From Streptomyces marokkonensis (GTDB taxonomy: Bacteria > Actinomycetota > Actinomycetes > Streptomycetales > Streptomycetaceae), in NCBI RefSeq assembly GCF_008312835.1, contig NZ_VSKS01000007.1:124001-188000 (forward strand): a stretch of DNA of 64,000 bases. Direction: 5' to 3'. Under the pieces are notes generated by a model, which did not search any database, was not told the DNA's origin, and saw only the letters and a list, made by a program, of their open reading frames with translations. This document shows positions 38,608 through 46,704 of the stretch, one piece after another (the stretch's first letter is position 1; every line of letters starts with the position of its first letter). The translations under genes and the position numbers were made by a program.

Positions 38608-39798
38608 ATGGCCGGTGATCTCCGTGGGTGGCGGGTGAGCGTGCTCGGCGGCGCGGTGTTCGCGGTCTGCATGGCCGGCACCACACTGCCGACCCCGCTC
38701 TACCCGCTGTACCAGGAGAAGTTCCACTTCTCCGAGCTGACGGTCACCGTCGTCTACGCCGTGTACGCCTTCGCGGTCATCGGCGTGCTGCTCCTCGCGG
38801 GCAACGCCTCGGACGCCGTGGGCAGGCGCCCGGTGCTGCTGTGGGGCCTGGGCTGCGCGGCCGCGAGCGGAGTGTGCTTCCTGTCCGCCACCGGACCGGG
38901 CTGGCTGTATGCCGGACGGCTGCTGTCGGGACTGTCGGCGGGTCTGTTCACCGGGGCCGCCACGGCGTACGTCCTGGAGTCGGCACCGCCCGGCGGAACG
39001 TCCCGGGCCACGTTCGTCGCCACGGCCGTCAACATGGGCGGTCTCGGCTGCGGTCCGCTCCTCGCCGGAGTGCTCGCGCAGTACGCCGCCCGGCCCCTGT
39101 ACCTGCCCTTCGCCGTGCACCTGGCCCTGGTCGCCTGTTCGGTCGCCGTCGTGCTGTGGCTCCCGGAGACGGTGGGGGAGCGGCGGCCGCTGAGCACCGT
39201 ACGGCCGCAGCGGCCCGGGGTGCCTCCGCGGGTGCGGCCGGTGTTCGGGCCGGCGGCGACCGCGTCGTTCGTGGGTTTCGCCCTGCTCGGCCTGTTCACC
39301 TCCATCAGCCCGGCCTTTCTCGCGCAGTCCCTGGACGTGACCGACCACGCGGTGAGCGGAGTCGTCGTGGCGCTGGCGTTCTTCGCCTCGACCGGCGGGC
39401 AGCTGGCCGTCGGCCGGGCCGGTGTGCGGCGCTCGCTGCCGCTGGGGTGCGTCGGCCTTCTCGCCGGGCTGGCGCTGCTCGCCGGCGCCCTGCACTGGAA
39501 CCTGCTGGCCCTGGTGGTGCTGAGCGCGATCGTCGGGGGGTTCGGCCAGGGCCTGGCGTTCCGCGGAGCGCTGTCCGCGGTGGGCGGGGCGTCCCCGGCG
39601 GACCGGCGCGCTGCGGTGATCTCGTCGCTGTTCGTGGTGGCGTACGCGGGGATCTCGGTGCCGGTCATCGGCGTGGGCCTGCTGACGGAGCCGATGGGCC
39701 TGGAAGGCGCGGGGCTGGTGTTCATCGCGTTCATGGCAGCCCTGGTGGTGACCGCGGCCGGCTATCTCCTGCGGCGGCCGGTGACGCTGGGCGTGTGA
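38608..39798 (+). CDS. MFS transporter (12-helix efflux type)
   Basis: This 396-residue MFS protein has the first-helix region VFAVCMAGTTLPTPLYPLYQEKFHFSE and the loop 2-3 motif GNASDAVGRRPVLLWG. Helices 8-12 are intact (such as LFVVAYAGISVPVIGVGLL). The short length, with no soluble domain, fits a sugar- or drug-efflux subfamily. The substrate is unknown. No regulator is adjacent. Confidence 0.87.
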   Translation: MAGDLRGWRVSVLGGAVFAVCMAGTTLPTPLYPLYQEKFHFSELTVTVVYAVYAFAVIGVLLLAGNASDAVGRRPVLLWGLGCAAASGVCFLSATGPGWLYAGRLLSGLSAGLFTGAATAYVLESAPPGGTSRATFVATAVNMGGLGCGPLLAGVLAQYAARPLYLPFAVHLALVACSVAVVLWLPETVGERRPLSTVRPQRPGVPPRVRPVFGPAATASFVGFALLGLFTSISPAFLAQSLDVTDHAVSGVVVALAFFASTGGQLAVGRAGVRRSLPLGCVGLLAGLALLAGALHWNLLALVVLSAIVGGFGQGLAFRGALSAVGGASPADRRAAVISSLFVVAYAGISVPVIGVGLLTEPMGLEGAGLVFIAFMAALVVTAAGYLLRRPVTLGV

Positions 39799-39916
39799 CG
39801 GACCGGTGAGCCACCGACCGGACGTGGGCCGCTTCGTCGCGCGCTCTCCCGTTCGGCGGCCTATCATCGACCATGAATGTTGAAATCGGAACTTTATGGG
39901 TGGGGAGGCAGCCGGA

Positions 39917-40888
39917 ATGAGCAACACGGAGACACGGCCCGCGGAGCTGAGGTGCGGCGGCGAGGCGGAGGCGGCGCGCCCGGCGGACGTCGAGGTGCTC
40001 ACCGCGCGTGACGTGCCACTCGGTGGCCCGCGCGCGATGAGGGTGCGGCGCACCCTGCCGCAGCGGGCCCGGACGCTCATCGGCGCCTGGTGCTTCGCCG
40101 ACCACTACGGACCCGACGACGTCACCGGCACCGGCGGCATGGACGTCGCCCCCCATCCGCACACCGGTCTGCAGACGGTGAGCTGGCTGTTCAGCGGAGA
40201 GATCGAGCACCGGGACAGCCTGGGCAGCCACGCCTACGTCCGGCCCGGTGAGCTGAACCTCATGACCGGCGGCCACGGCATCAGCCACTCGGAGGTCTCG
40301 ACGCCCGACACCACGATCCTGCACGGTGTCCAGCTGTGGGTGGCGCTGCCCGGGGAACACCGCGAAACCGAACGGGACTTCCAGCACTACGTACCCGACC
40401 CGGTCCCGCTGCAGGGAGGCGAGGCACGCGTCTTCCTCGGCTCACTCGCCGGTGACACGTCCCCCGTGCGCACCTTCACGCCCCTGCTGGGCGCCGAACT
40501 GACCCTGGCCCCGGGCGCCGGGACGACCCTCGGCCTCGACCCGGACTTCGAGCACGGCGTCCTCGTCGACAGCGGCGACGTCCTCGTCGGGGACACCGCC
40601 GTACGGCCGGCCGAACTGGGCTACACGGCCCCCGGCCGCACCACCCTCACCCTCACGAACCGCGGGGCCGAGGCGGCGCGCCTGGTGCTGCTGGGCGGGC
40701 CGCCGTTCGAGGAGGAGATCGTCATGTGGTGGAACTTCATCGGCCGCACGCACGACGACATCGTCCGGGCTCGCGAGGACTGGATGAAGGGAACCCGTTT
40801 CGGTGAGGTGCACGGATACGACGGGGCTCCACTGCCCGCGCCGGAGCTGCCGAACGCGCCCTTGAAGCCGCGAGGAAGGGTGCGCTGA
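39917..40888 (+). CDS. Pirin family protein
   Basis: This 323-residue bicupin has the pirin metal-binding signature HPHTGLQTVSWLF, followed by GELNLMTGGHGISHSE, which supplies the His and Glu ligands. Pirins bind iron and some oxidise quercetin. Others are redox-sensing regulators. The second half (RTFTPLLGAELTLAPGAG) is the second cupin domain. The second ATG is preferred because GGGAGG stands eight bases upstream. The 400 bases after the gene hold no coding sequence I can recognise. Confidence 0.9.
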   Translation: MSNTETRPAELRCGGEAEAARPADVEVLTARDVPLGGPRAMRVRRTLPQRARTLIGAWCFADHYGPDDVTGTGGMDVAPHPHTGLQTVSWLFSGEIEHRDSLGSHAYVRPGELNLMTGGHGISHSEVSTPDTTILHGVQLWVALPGEHRETERDFQHYVPDPVPLQGGEARVFLGSLAGDTSPVRTFTPLLGAELTLAPGAGTTLGLDPDFEHGVLVDSGDVLVGDTAVRPAELGYTAPGRTTLTLTNRGAEAARLVLLGGPPFEEEIVMWWNFIGRTHDDIVRAREDWMKGTRFGEVHGYDGAPLPAPELPNAPLKPRGRVR

Positions 40889-41081
40889 CCCTGCGGAAAC
40901 GTCGGTCTTGAACCGAGATGCTCAAGATCGCTGCTCCGGTACGGGCATCTGAGGGCAGCTTCGGCCGAACCCATGCTGACCTTCTGCCGACTTTCCGATG
41001 GGCCGTCAGGTAGGGGTGGAGCGGTGTCCTCCCCACCCGCCCCCTCATGAGGCGCCCTCGATGCTGTAGCGCTTCGCTGAT

Positions 41082-41099
41082 GTCGGCTCCGGAGCCGAC
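41082..41099. repeat. Perfect 18-bp palindrome in a non-coding gap
   Basis: GTCGGCTCCGGAGCCGAC is symmetrical without a spacer. It lies in the 400-base gap between the pirin and zur genes, about 190 bases from the zur stop. It may be a regulator site or part of a terminator. Nothing else in the gap is recognisable. Confidence 0.5.
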
Positions 41100-41290
41100 G
41101 GGCTCGTCCCGTGGCGGCCGCTCTCCTTACCGGCAAGCCGCGGCTGCGTGGCGGCAGCCGGGCCGAGCCGCGCCCGATGGCCGCGGAGGCCGGCGCGCCG
41201 AGCAGGAGTGAGAACCGGCCGGGACCCACGGAGAGGGATGGGGGCACCGGCGGCCGAACGGCTCACCGGGCCACTCGTGTACCTGGCCCG

Positions 41291-41749
41291 TCACACGACC
41301 CGGGCACGGCCGGCGGGATGTGGTCGGCGGTCGACCGGTCCGGGCCGGCAGCCGTCGCACATGCCTGTGAGTTCGACGGTGTGATCCACCGAGTGGAACC
41401 CGATGTCGCGCGCGATCCTCGCCACCCACCGTTCGACCTCTTCGGATTCCACCGCCAGGCTGAGCCCGCACTCCCGGCAAACGAGGTAGTGACGGTGGCC
41501 GTCGTCCGGTCTTGGCCGGTAAAAGCGTTCACCGTCACCGTCACTGTCGCGTACGACGTCGACGTGTCCGGCAGCCTCCAGTAACCGCAGCGTGCGGTAG
41601 ACGGTGGACAGCCCCACCGCCACGCCGTCCGTGACCAGAGCGGTATGCAGGGATTGCGCCGAAACGAAACCGTCACAGGCGTGCAGGGCCTCGAGGACCG
41701 CGGCTCGCCGCGGGGTCGTGCGCCACTCGCTGCGGGCCGTTCCGTACAT
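41291..41749 (-). CDS. zur: Zinc uptake regulator Zur (Fur family)
   Basis: This 152-residue Fur-family repressor has a winged helix (GVAVGLSTVYRTLRLLEAAG). The structural zinc site appears as Cys91-x2-Cys94 and Cys131-x2-Cys134, and sensing ligands are probable among His62, His85, His87, Cys68-equivalent region and His119/His123. It is assigned as Zur rather than Fur because it follows a CobW-type GTPase gene and a zinc-free bL32 gene, and because Zur-box palindromes stand at two promoters in this cluster. Its ATG has GGGAGG upstream, and the gene is 41 bases from the GTPase gene, so it is probably in the rpmF operon under its own control. Confidence 0.87.
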   Translation of the reverse strand: MYGTARSEWRTTPRRAAVLEALHACDGFVSAQSLHTALVTDGVAVGLSTVYRTLRLLEAAGHVDVVRDSDGDGERFYRPRPDDGHRHYLVCRECGLSLAVESEEVERWVARIARDIGFHSVDHTVELTGMCDGCRPGPVDRRPHPAGRARVV

Positions 41750-41790
41750 GAGCGTGCCTCCCGTCGCGTCCGGACGCCCTCGTGATCCGG

Positions 41791-42960
41791 TCAGACGACC
41801 GCCGTCGGACTCCCGTGGTCGTGTTCGAGATCGCAGGCCTGCCCGGTGTCCCATACGGGGAAGGGATCGTTCGCCGGACTCGGCTCGTCCTCGGCCATCA
41901 GGCATGCGGCGAGGGCGGCGCGCAGGCTCGGCTCCCGCAGGCCGACGCCGATGAACACCAGCTCCTGTGCGTGGAGCACGTCGGAGTCCCGGGTGCCGGA
42001 CGGTTCGAAGCGGGCCACGGCCCCGGCCTGCGACCACAGGCCGGTCACGCCCTCACGGCCGGCGAGAGTGAAGAACCCCTTGGAACGCAGTACTTGGCCG
42101 TGCGCTCCGCTGTCGAGTTCCTCGGTGACGAAGGCCCACAGACGTTCGGGATGGAAGGGTGCACGGGAACGGAAGACGAAGGAGGAGATGCCGTACTCCT
42201 CGGTCTCCGGAACGTGGTCGCCGTTGAGCTCCCGGACCCAGCCCGGTGCCTGCTGTGCACGCTCCAGGTCGAAGCGTCCGGTCTCCAGGATGTCGCGGAC
42301 ACCGACCCGGCCGTGCTCCGCGGGAATCAGACGGGCCGTCGGGTTCAACCGCGCGAGCACCCCGCGCAGCCGGTCGGCGTCGTCGTCGGCGACCAGATCC
42401 AGCTTGTTGAGCACGAGTACGTCGGCGAACTCCACCTGGTCGACCAGCAGGTCGCTCACGGTGCGCTCGTCGTCCTCGTAGGGAGCCAGGCCCCGTTCGG
42501 CGAGATCGTCGCCGGTGTCCAGCTCGGCGAGGAAGTTGGCGGCGTCCACGACGGTGACCATGGTGTCCAGCCGGGCCACGTCCCCCAGCACGGCTCCGTC
42601 GTCGCGGGCGAAGGCGAAGGTGGCGGCCACGGGCATCGGCTCGGAGATACCGCTCGACTCGATGAGCAGGTAGTCGAAGCGGCCGTCCCGGGCGAGGCGG
42701 TCGACCTCCTCCAGGAGGTCGTCCCGCAGGGTGCAGCAGATGCAGCCGTTGGTCATCTCCACCAGCCGCTCCTCGGTCCGGGAGAGCGCCGCATCGCCCC
42801 CGCGCACGAGGGCGGCGTCGATGTTGACCTCGCTCATGTCGTTGACGATCACCGCCACGCGCAGGCCCTCGCGGTTGGTGAGGACGTGGTTGAGGAGCGT
42901 CGTCTTGCCGGCGCCGAGGAAGCCCGACAGCACGGTGACGGGCAGGCGCTGCGAGGACAT
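41791..42960 (-). CDS. CobW/COG0523 GTPase, likely zinc metallochaperone
   Basis: This 389-residue G3E GTPase has P-loop GFLGAGKTT (residues 13-21), the zinc-binding CxCC motif at residues 73-76 (NGCICC), and the NKLD specificity motif. The C-terminal half is the CobW_C domain ([18 protein letters not shown]), and the tail has DLEHDHG with likely metal ligands. Zur-controlled COG0523 proteins deliver zinc to client enzymes when zinc is scarce. The neighbours rpmF and zur and the upstream Zur box fit that role. Its start is five bases after the rpmF stop, with GGAGGAC inside the rpmF end. Confidence 0.9.
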   Translation of the reverse strand: MSSQRLPVTVLSGFLGAGKTTLLNHVLTNREGLRVAVIVNDMSEVNIDAALVRGGDAALSRTEERLVEMTNGCICCTLRDDLLEEVDRLARDGRFDYLLIESSGISEPMPVAATFAFARDDGAVLGDVARLDTMVTVVDAANFLAELDTGDDLAERGLAPYEDDERTVSDLLVDQVEFADVLVLNKLDLVADDDADRLRGVLARLNPTARLIPAEHGRVGVRDILETGRFDLERAQQAPGWVRELNGDHVPETEEYGISSFVFRSRAPFHPERLWAFVTEELDSGAHGQVLRSKGFFTLAGREGVTGLWSQAGAVARFEPSGTRDSDVLHAQELVFIGVGLREPSLRAALAACLMAEDEPSPANDPFPVWDTGQACDLEHDHGSPTAVV

Positions 42961-42965
42961 CGGCG

Positions 42966-43136
42966 TCAGTCCTCCGGACGCAGCAGACCGCGCCGGTAGG
43001 CGGGCACGAGGTGCTGCGGAACCCGATGGGTCACACCATCCACCGTGACCGGCACCAGATTCGGTGTCGCCGCCTTCCACTGGGCCCGGCGGTGACGGGT
43101 GTTGCTGCGCGACATCTTGCGCTTGGGGACGGCCAT
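42966..43136 (-). CDS. rpmF: Zinc-independent 50S ribosomal protein bL32
   Basis: This 56-residue ribosomal protein is too small for routine ORF calling. The opening [20 protein letters not shown] is diagnostic of bL32. The zinc-ribbon cysteines of the normal form are absent: the regions that hold CxxC pairs read [10 protein letters not shown] and [10 protein letters not shown]. Such C-minus paralogues are made under zinc starvation to replace the zinc form in ribosomes. An AGAGGAAC site precedes the ATG. A Zur box and a TATACT -10 element lie about 100-120 bases upstream. Confidence 0.92.
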   Translation of the reverse strand: MAVPKRKMSRSNTRHRRAQWKAATPNLVPVTVDGVTHRVPQHLVPAYRRGLLRPED

Positions 43137-43234
43137 GGGTCGTTCCTCTCGGTCGGGTCAGGTGGTGTCCGGCGCGGAACGCGCCGGCCGGCGGGTCGGG
43201 GAAACGTCTCGACCGCACCTGGGCAGACACCCAC

Positions 43235-43255
43235 AGTATACGACAATGATTTTCA
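43235..43255 (-). promoter_or_regulatory. Zur box and promoter of rpmF-cobW-zur
   Basis: The 15-base 7-1-7 palindrome CGACAATGATTTTCA (43241-43255) matches the streptomycete Zur-box pattern (TGAxAATxATTxTCA) closely. Immediately beyond it on the minus strand is TATACT at 43235-43240, a near-perfect -10 hexamer. Zur binding would cover the promoter of the rpmF operon. Confidence 0.8.
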
Positions 43256-43290
43256 TGTGCGGTGCGAGTTCGGTCCGGACTCGGAGCAGC

Positions 43291-44004
43291 TCACCGGAGG
43301 GCCGCGTCAGGTGGTCGAGGACTCCACTCGGAGGTGACGCGCCCGTCACGCATCTCGATCACGCGGTCCGCGAAGTGCCGCACGACCGCCCGGTCGTGGC
43401 AGATGAACAGGTATCCGAGGCCGAGGTCGTCCCGGAGGTCGGCGAGCAGGTTCAGCACGCCGGCCCGGATCGACGGATCGAGGGACGACACAGGCTCGTC
43501 AAGGACCAGCAGGCGCGGGCCGGAGGCCAGTGCCCGCGCGATTCCGGCCCGTTGGCACTGGCCTCCGGACAGTTCGTGCGGGTGCCGTTCGCCGTATGAC
43601 GGGTCCAGACCCACCCGGTCGAGGAGCTCGGCGACGCGGGCGGGGCCCTCGGAGGGGTCCCAGCGGCCCTGTGCCTTCAGCGGTTCCGCCACAGCGTCGC
43701 GGACGCGGTGGCGAGGGCTCAGGGACCCGTACGGGTCCTGGAAGACGGGCTGCAGACGAGGGCGGACCCGGCGCAGTTCGCGTTCCGTGAGTCCCGTCAG
43801 TCGCCGGCCCTCGAAGCGGACCTCGCCGCGGTCCGGGCGGCGCAACTGGAGCACCGCCAGGGCCGTGGAGGACTTGCCGCAGCCGGAGGGGCCGTTCAGG
43901 GCGAGGACCTCGCCGGCGGCCAGGGTGAAGGAGACGCCGTCGACGGCGGTTGCCTTGCCGTAACGGACGACGAGGCCGCGGACGTCCAGCAGAACATCGC
44001 TCAT
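43291..44004 (-). CDS. ABC transporter ATPase, DppF/OppF type
   Basis: This 237-residue ATPase of the dipeptide/nickel import class has Walker A NGPSGCGKSS, the Q-loop PVFQDPYGSLSPRH, the signature LSGGQCQR and Walker B LLVLDEPVSSLD. It lacks the C-terminal oligopeptide-binding extension. It forms the nucleotide-binding pair with the next ATPase of the operon. Its start overlaps the upstream stop by four bases (ATGA). It ends 154 bases before the rpmF start, and the Zur box lies in that gap. Confidence 0.9.
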   Translation of the reverse strand: MSDVLLDVRGLVVRYGKATAVDGVSFTLAAGEVLALNGPSGCGKSSTALAVLQLRRPDRGEVRFEGRRLTGLTERELRRVRPRLQPVFQDPYGSLSPRHRVRDAVAEPLKAQGRWDPSEGPARVAELLDRVGLDPSYGERHPHELSGGQCQRAGIARALASGPRLLVLDEPVSSLDPSIRAGVLNLLADLRDDLGLGYLFICHDRAVVRHFADRVIEMRDGRVTSEWSPRPPDAALR

Positions 44005-44996
44005 CGGGAGTGCCGTTCCTCCGTCTCCTGGAACAGGTCGGTCGCCGGGTGGGGGAGTTCCGTCCAGCGGTGGCAGGCCACCAGCCGCCCGTCCGCCTGC
44101 CGCGGCTCCGGTTCCGACCGGTGGCAGACGTCCGCCGCGAGCGGGCAGCGCGGGGCGAACGCGCAGCCCGGAGGGAGTGTTCCCGGGGCCGGTGGGGTAC
44201 CGCGCAGGACGGGCAGGCGGCTGCCCGGGGACGCGTGCCGGGGCAGGGAGGCGAGGAGGCCGGCGGTGTAGGGCGCGCGCGGGCGGGCCAGCACCTCGCT
44301 CGTCGGGCCGTGTTCGGTGAGCCGCCCGGCGTACACGACCAGCACGCGGTCCGTGTGCTCCCGTACGACGTCCATGTCGTGCGTGACGAGGACCAGCGCC
44401 GCCCCGACCGCCGCACGCTGTTCGGCGAGGATCCGGAGCACCTGGTCGCGGTGGTCCTTGTCCAGCGCGGTCGTGGGTTCGTCGGCGACCAGGATGTCCG
44501 GCTCGTTGACGGCCGCCATGGCGATGACCGCACGTTGCCGCATGCCGCCGGAGAACTCGTGCGGGTACGCCCGTGCCCGGCGGGTGGCATCGGGGATGCC
44601 GACGCGGTCCAGGGCCGCGACCGCGCGGGACCTGGCTTCCTTGCGGGAGACACGGGCCACCGACCTGACGGCGGCGGCGAGTTGGTCGCCGACCGGGTGC
44701 ACGGGGGAGAGGGCCGACAGGGCGTCCTGGGGGATGAGGGCGATGCGCCGGCCGCGGTGGGCCGACAGGTCCGGGCGTATGCTCCCGCTCGCCGTCGCTT
44801 CCCGGGGCTGCATGCCGAGGAGCGCCCGGCCCGTGAGGGACTTCCCCGCGCCCGACTCCCCGACGATCGCGAGCGCTTCGTGCGGACGGACGTCGAACGA
44901 CAGCCCGCGTACGACCTCTGTCCCGTCGAAGGCGATGCGCAGATCGCGCACCGACAGCAGTGCCTCAGACCCCAACGACGGCCTCCTCGGCGGCAC
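44001..44996 (-). CDS. ABC transporter ATPase, DppD/OppD type
   Basis: This 331-residue ATPase has Walker A VGESGAGKSLTGR, the Q-loop PQDALSALSPVHPVG, the signature EFSGGMRQR and Walker B ILVADEPTTALD. The C-terminal oligopeptide/dipeptide domain with its Cys-rich cluster (GCAFAPRCPLAADVCH) is present, as in DppD and OppD. That cluster binds an iron-sulphur cluster in some relatives. The gene starts 32 bases before the end of the permease gene, which argues for tight translational coupling. Confidence 0.9.
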   Translation of the reverse strand: MPPRRPSLGSEALLSVRDLRIAFDGTEVVRGLSFDVRPHEALAIVGESGAGKSLTGRALLGMQPREATASGSIRPDLSAHRGRRIALIPQDALSALSPVHPVGDQLAAAVRSVARVSRKEARSRAVAALDRVGIPDATRRARAYPHEFSGGMRQRAVIAMAAVNEPDILVADEPTTALDKDHRDQVLRILAEQRAAVGAALVLVTHDMDVVREHTDRVLVVYAGRLTEHGPTSEVLARPRAPYTAGLLASLPRHASPGSRLPVLRGTPPAPGTLPPGCAFAPRCPLAADVCHRSEPEPRQADGRLVACHRWTELPHPATDLFQETEERHSR

Positions 44997-46704
44997 GGAC
45001 CCGGGTGGTTTTCGGACGCCTTCGCGTGAGCGCCGCGCCAGAGACCGCCAGACCCGCCATCAGGGCCAGCTCCACCGCCGGGGCGAGGGCGGCCCACGGG
45101 GCCCGCTCCACATAGGCGCGGGACTCGTCGAGGAGCAGGCCCCACTCCGGCGCGGGCGGCTGGGCGCCGAGGCCGAGGAATCCCAGTGAGGCCAGGGCGA
45201 GGGCGATACCGGGCAGCCGCAGCAGGGCGTGCCGGGTGACGGGCGCGGTGACGGACGGCAGGACGTGCCGGGTGAGGATCCACCACGGGGTGGCACCGAT
45301 GGCCCGCTGGGCGGTCAGGAACGACGACGCCCGCACCTCCTGCACCAGCGCCGCCGCGTGCGCGGCCAGGGGCGGCCAGGAGATCAGGGCGACCGCGAGG
45401 GCCGCGCCGCCGGTGCCGGGCCCGGCGACTGCCGCGACCAGGATGCCGACGATCACCGGGGGCAGGGCGTTGGCGATGTCGGCGGCACCCGCTGTCACTC
45501 GCGGCAGGAAGCCCAGCACCAGGGCGGCCAGCAGGCTCAGCAGGCAGATGACCGCCGCCGTGCCGACCGTCGAGGCGGCGCCGTGCCCCAGCCGGGCGAG
45601 CACGTCACGGCCGAGACCGTCGGTGCCCAGCGGGTGCGCCCAGGACGGCGCGGCGAGACGGACCGTCGTGTTCACGGTGTACGGGTCGCGCAGCAGGCCC
45701 CAGCCGATGGTCACGGCGAGCAGGGCGGCGAGCGCGACGGGGACCGCCGGGTGGGCGCGGACCGGGCGGGCCGGGGGCAGACTGAGCCCGGCGTCGCGCA
45801 GGGCAGGGCCCAGCAGCCGGCGCCGGATCAACGCGGCCAGCGCGCCGGTGAGCAGACCGAGGGCGAGCAGAGTGAGGACGGAGCCCTGGAGCAGCGGCAG
45901 GTCCTGGGACTTGGCCGCGCCGAGGGCGGTACGCCCGATGCCGGGCACGGCGAAGACCGTCTCCACGGCCACCGCGCCGCCCGTCAGACCCACGGCGACC
46001 ATCCCGAACTGCGGGAGGAGCGGCGGCAGGACACGGCGCAGCGCGGCGGCCGCGATCCGGCCCCGGCTCACCCCGGCTCCCCTCCACAGCTCCACCCACC
46101 GCTCGCCGAGCACGGCGGGCAGCGCGTCCGCGACCAGCCGGCCCAGCAGGCCGCCCGCGGGGACGCCGAGGGCGACGGCGGGCAGCACCATGTTCTCGGG
46201 GCCCTGCCAGCCGGACGTCGGCAGCCATCCCAGCCAGACTCCGCCGACGAGCAGCGCGATCGTCGCCAGCAGGAACTCCGGTACGGCGGCCAGCATCGCG
46301 GCGACGGCCCCGGCCGACCCCCGCCCCCGTACCAGCACGGGCGCGACCAGCGAGGACGCCAGCAGGAGCGCCACGCCCAGCGAGCAGCCCATCAGGGCCA
46401 GCGACACCTGGAGTCCCGTGACCACGGAGGGCAGGATGTCGGCCCCGGACACCCAGGAGGTGCCGAGATCGCCGTGGAGCAGGCCGGACACCCACGTCCC
46501 CAGCAGGGGCAGCGGGCCGGCCTCCAGGCCGAGGTCCCGCCGTACGGCGTCCAGGGCCTCTCGCGTCGGCTCCTGCTCGGCGGACCGGGCGCGCAGCACG
46601 GTCAGTGCCGGGTCCCTGCCGGACAGCCAGGGCAACAGCCCGACGGCCGCCAGGACGGTGATCAGACAGACGACGCGGGTCACTCCCGCAGGGCCGGGCC
46701 TCAC
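44965..46704 (-). CDS. Fused DppB-DppC-type ABC permease
   Basis: This 579-residue permease carries both halves of a nickel/peptide importer in one chain. The first half is DppB-like (REALDAVRRDLGLEAGPLPL, LLHGDLGTSW, VLPAVALGVPAGGLLGRLVA, VETVFAVPGIGRTA). The second half is DppC-like (PLGTDGLGRDVLARL, ASLGFLGLGAQPPAPEWGLLLDESR). These are normally two separate proteins of about 300 residues. The two EAA-type loops are both present, so the fusion is probably functional. The gene overlaps the binding-protein gene by four bases and the next ATPase gene by 32. Confidence 0.9.
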   Translation of the reverse strand: MRPGPAGVTRVVCLITVLAAVGLLPWLSGRDPALTVLRARSAEQEPTREALDAVRRDLGLEAGPLPLLGTWVSGLLHGDLGTSWVSGADILPSVVTGLQVSLALMGCSLGVALLLASSLVAPVLVRGRGSAGAVAAMLAAVPEFLLATIALLVGGVWLGWLPTSGWQGPENMVLPAVALGVPAGGLLGRLVADALPAVLGERWVELWRGAGVSRGRIAAAALRRVLPPLLPQFGMVAVGLTGGAVAVETVFAVPGIGRTALGAAKSQDLPLLQGSVLTLLALGLLTGALAALIRRRLLGPALRDAGLSLPPARPVRAHPAVPVALAALLAVTIGWGLLRDPYTVNTTVRLAAPSWAHPLGTDGLGRDVLARLGHGAASTVGTAAVICLLSLLAALVLGFLPRVTAGAADIANALPPVIVGILVAAVAGPGTGGAALAVALISWPPLAAHAAALVQEVRASSFLTAQRAIGATPWWILTRHVLPSVTAPVTRHALLRLPGIALALASLGFLGLGAQPPAPEWGLLLDESRAYVERAPWAALAPAVELALMAGLAVSGAALTRRRPKTTRVRAAEEAVVGV

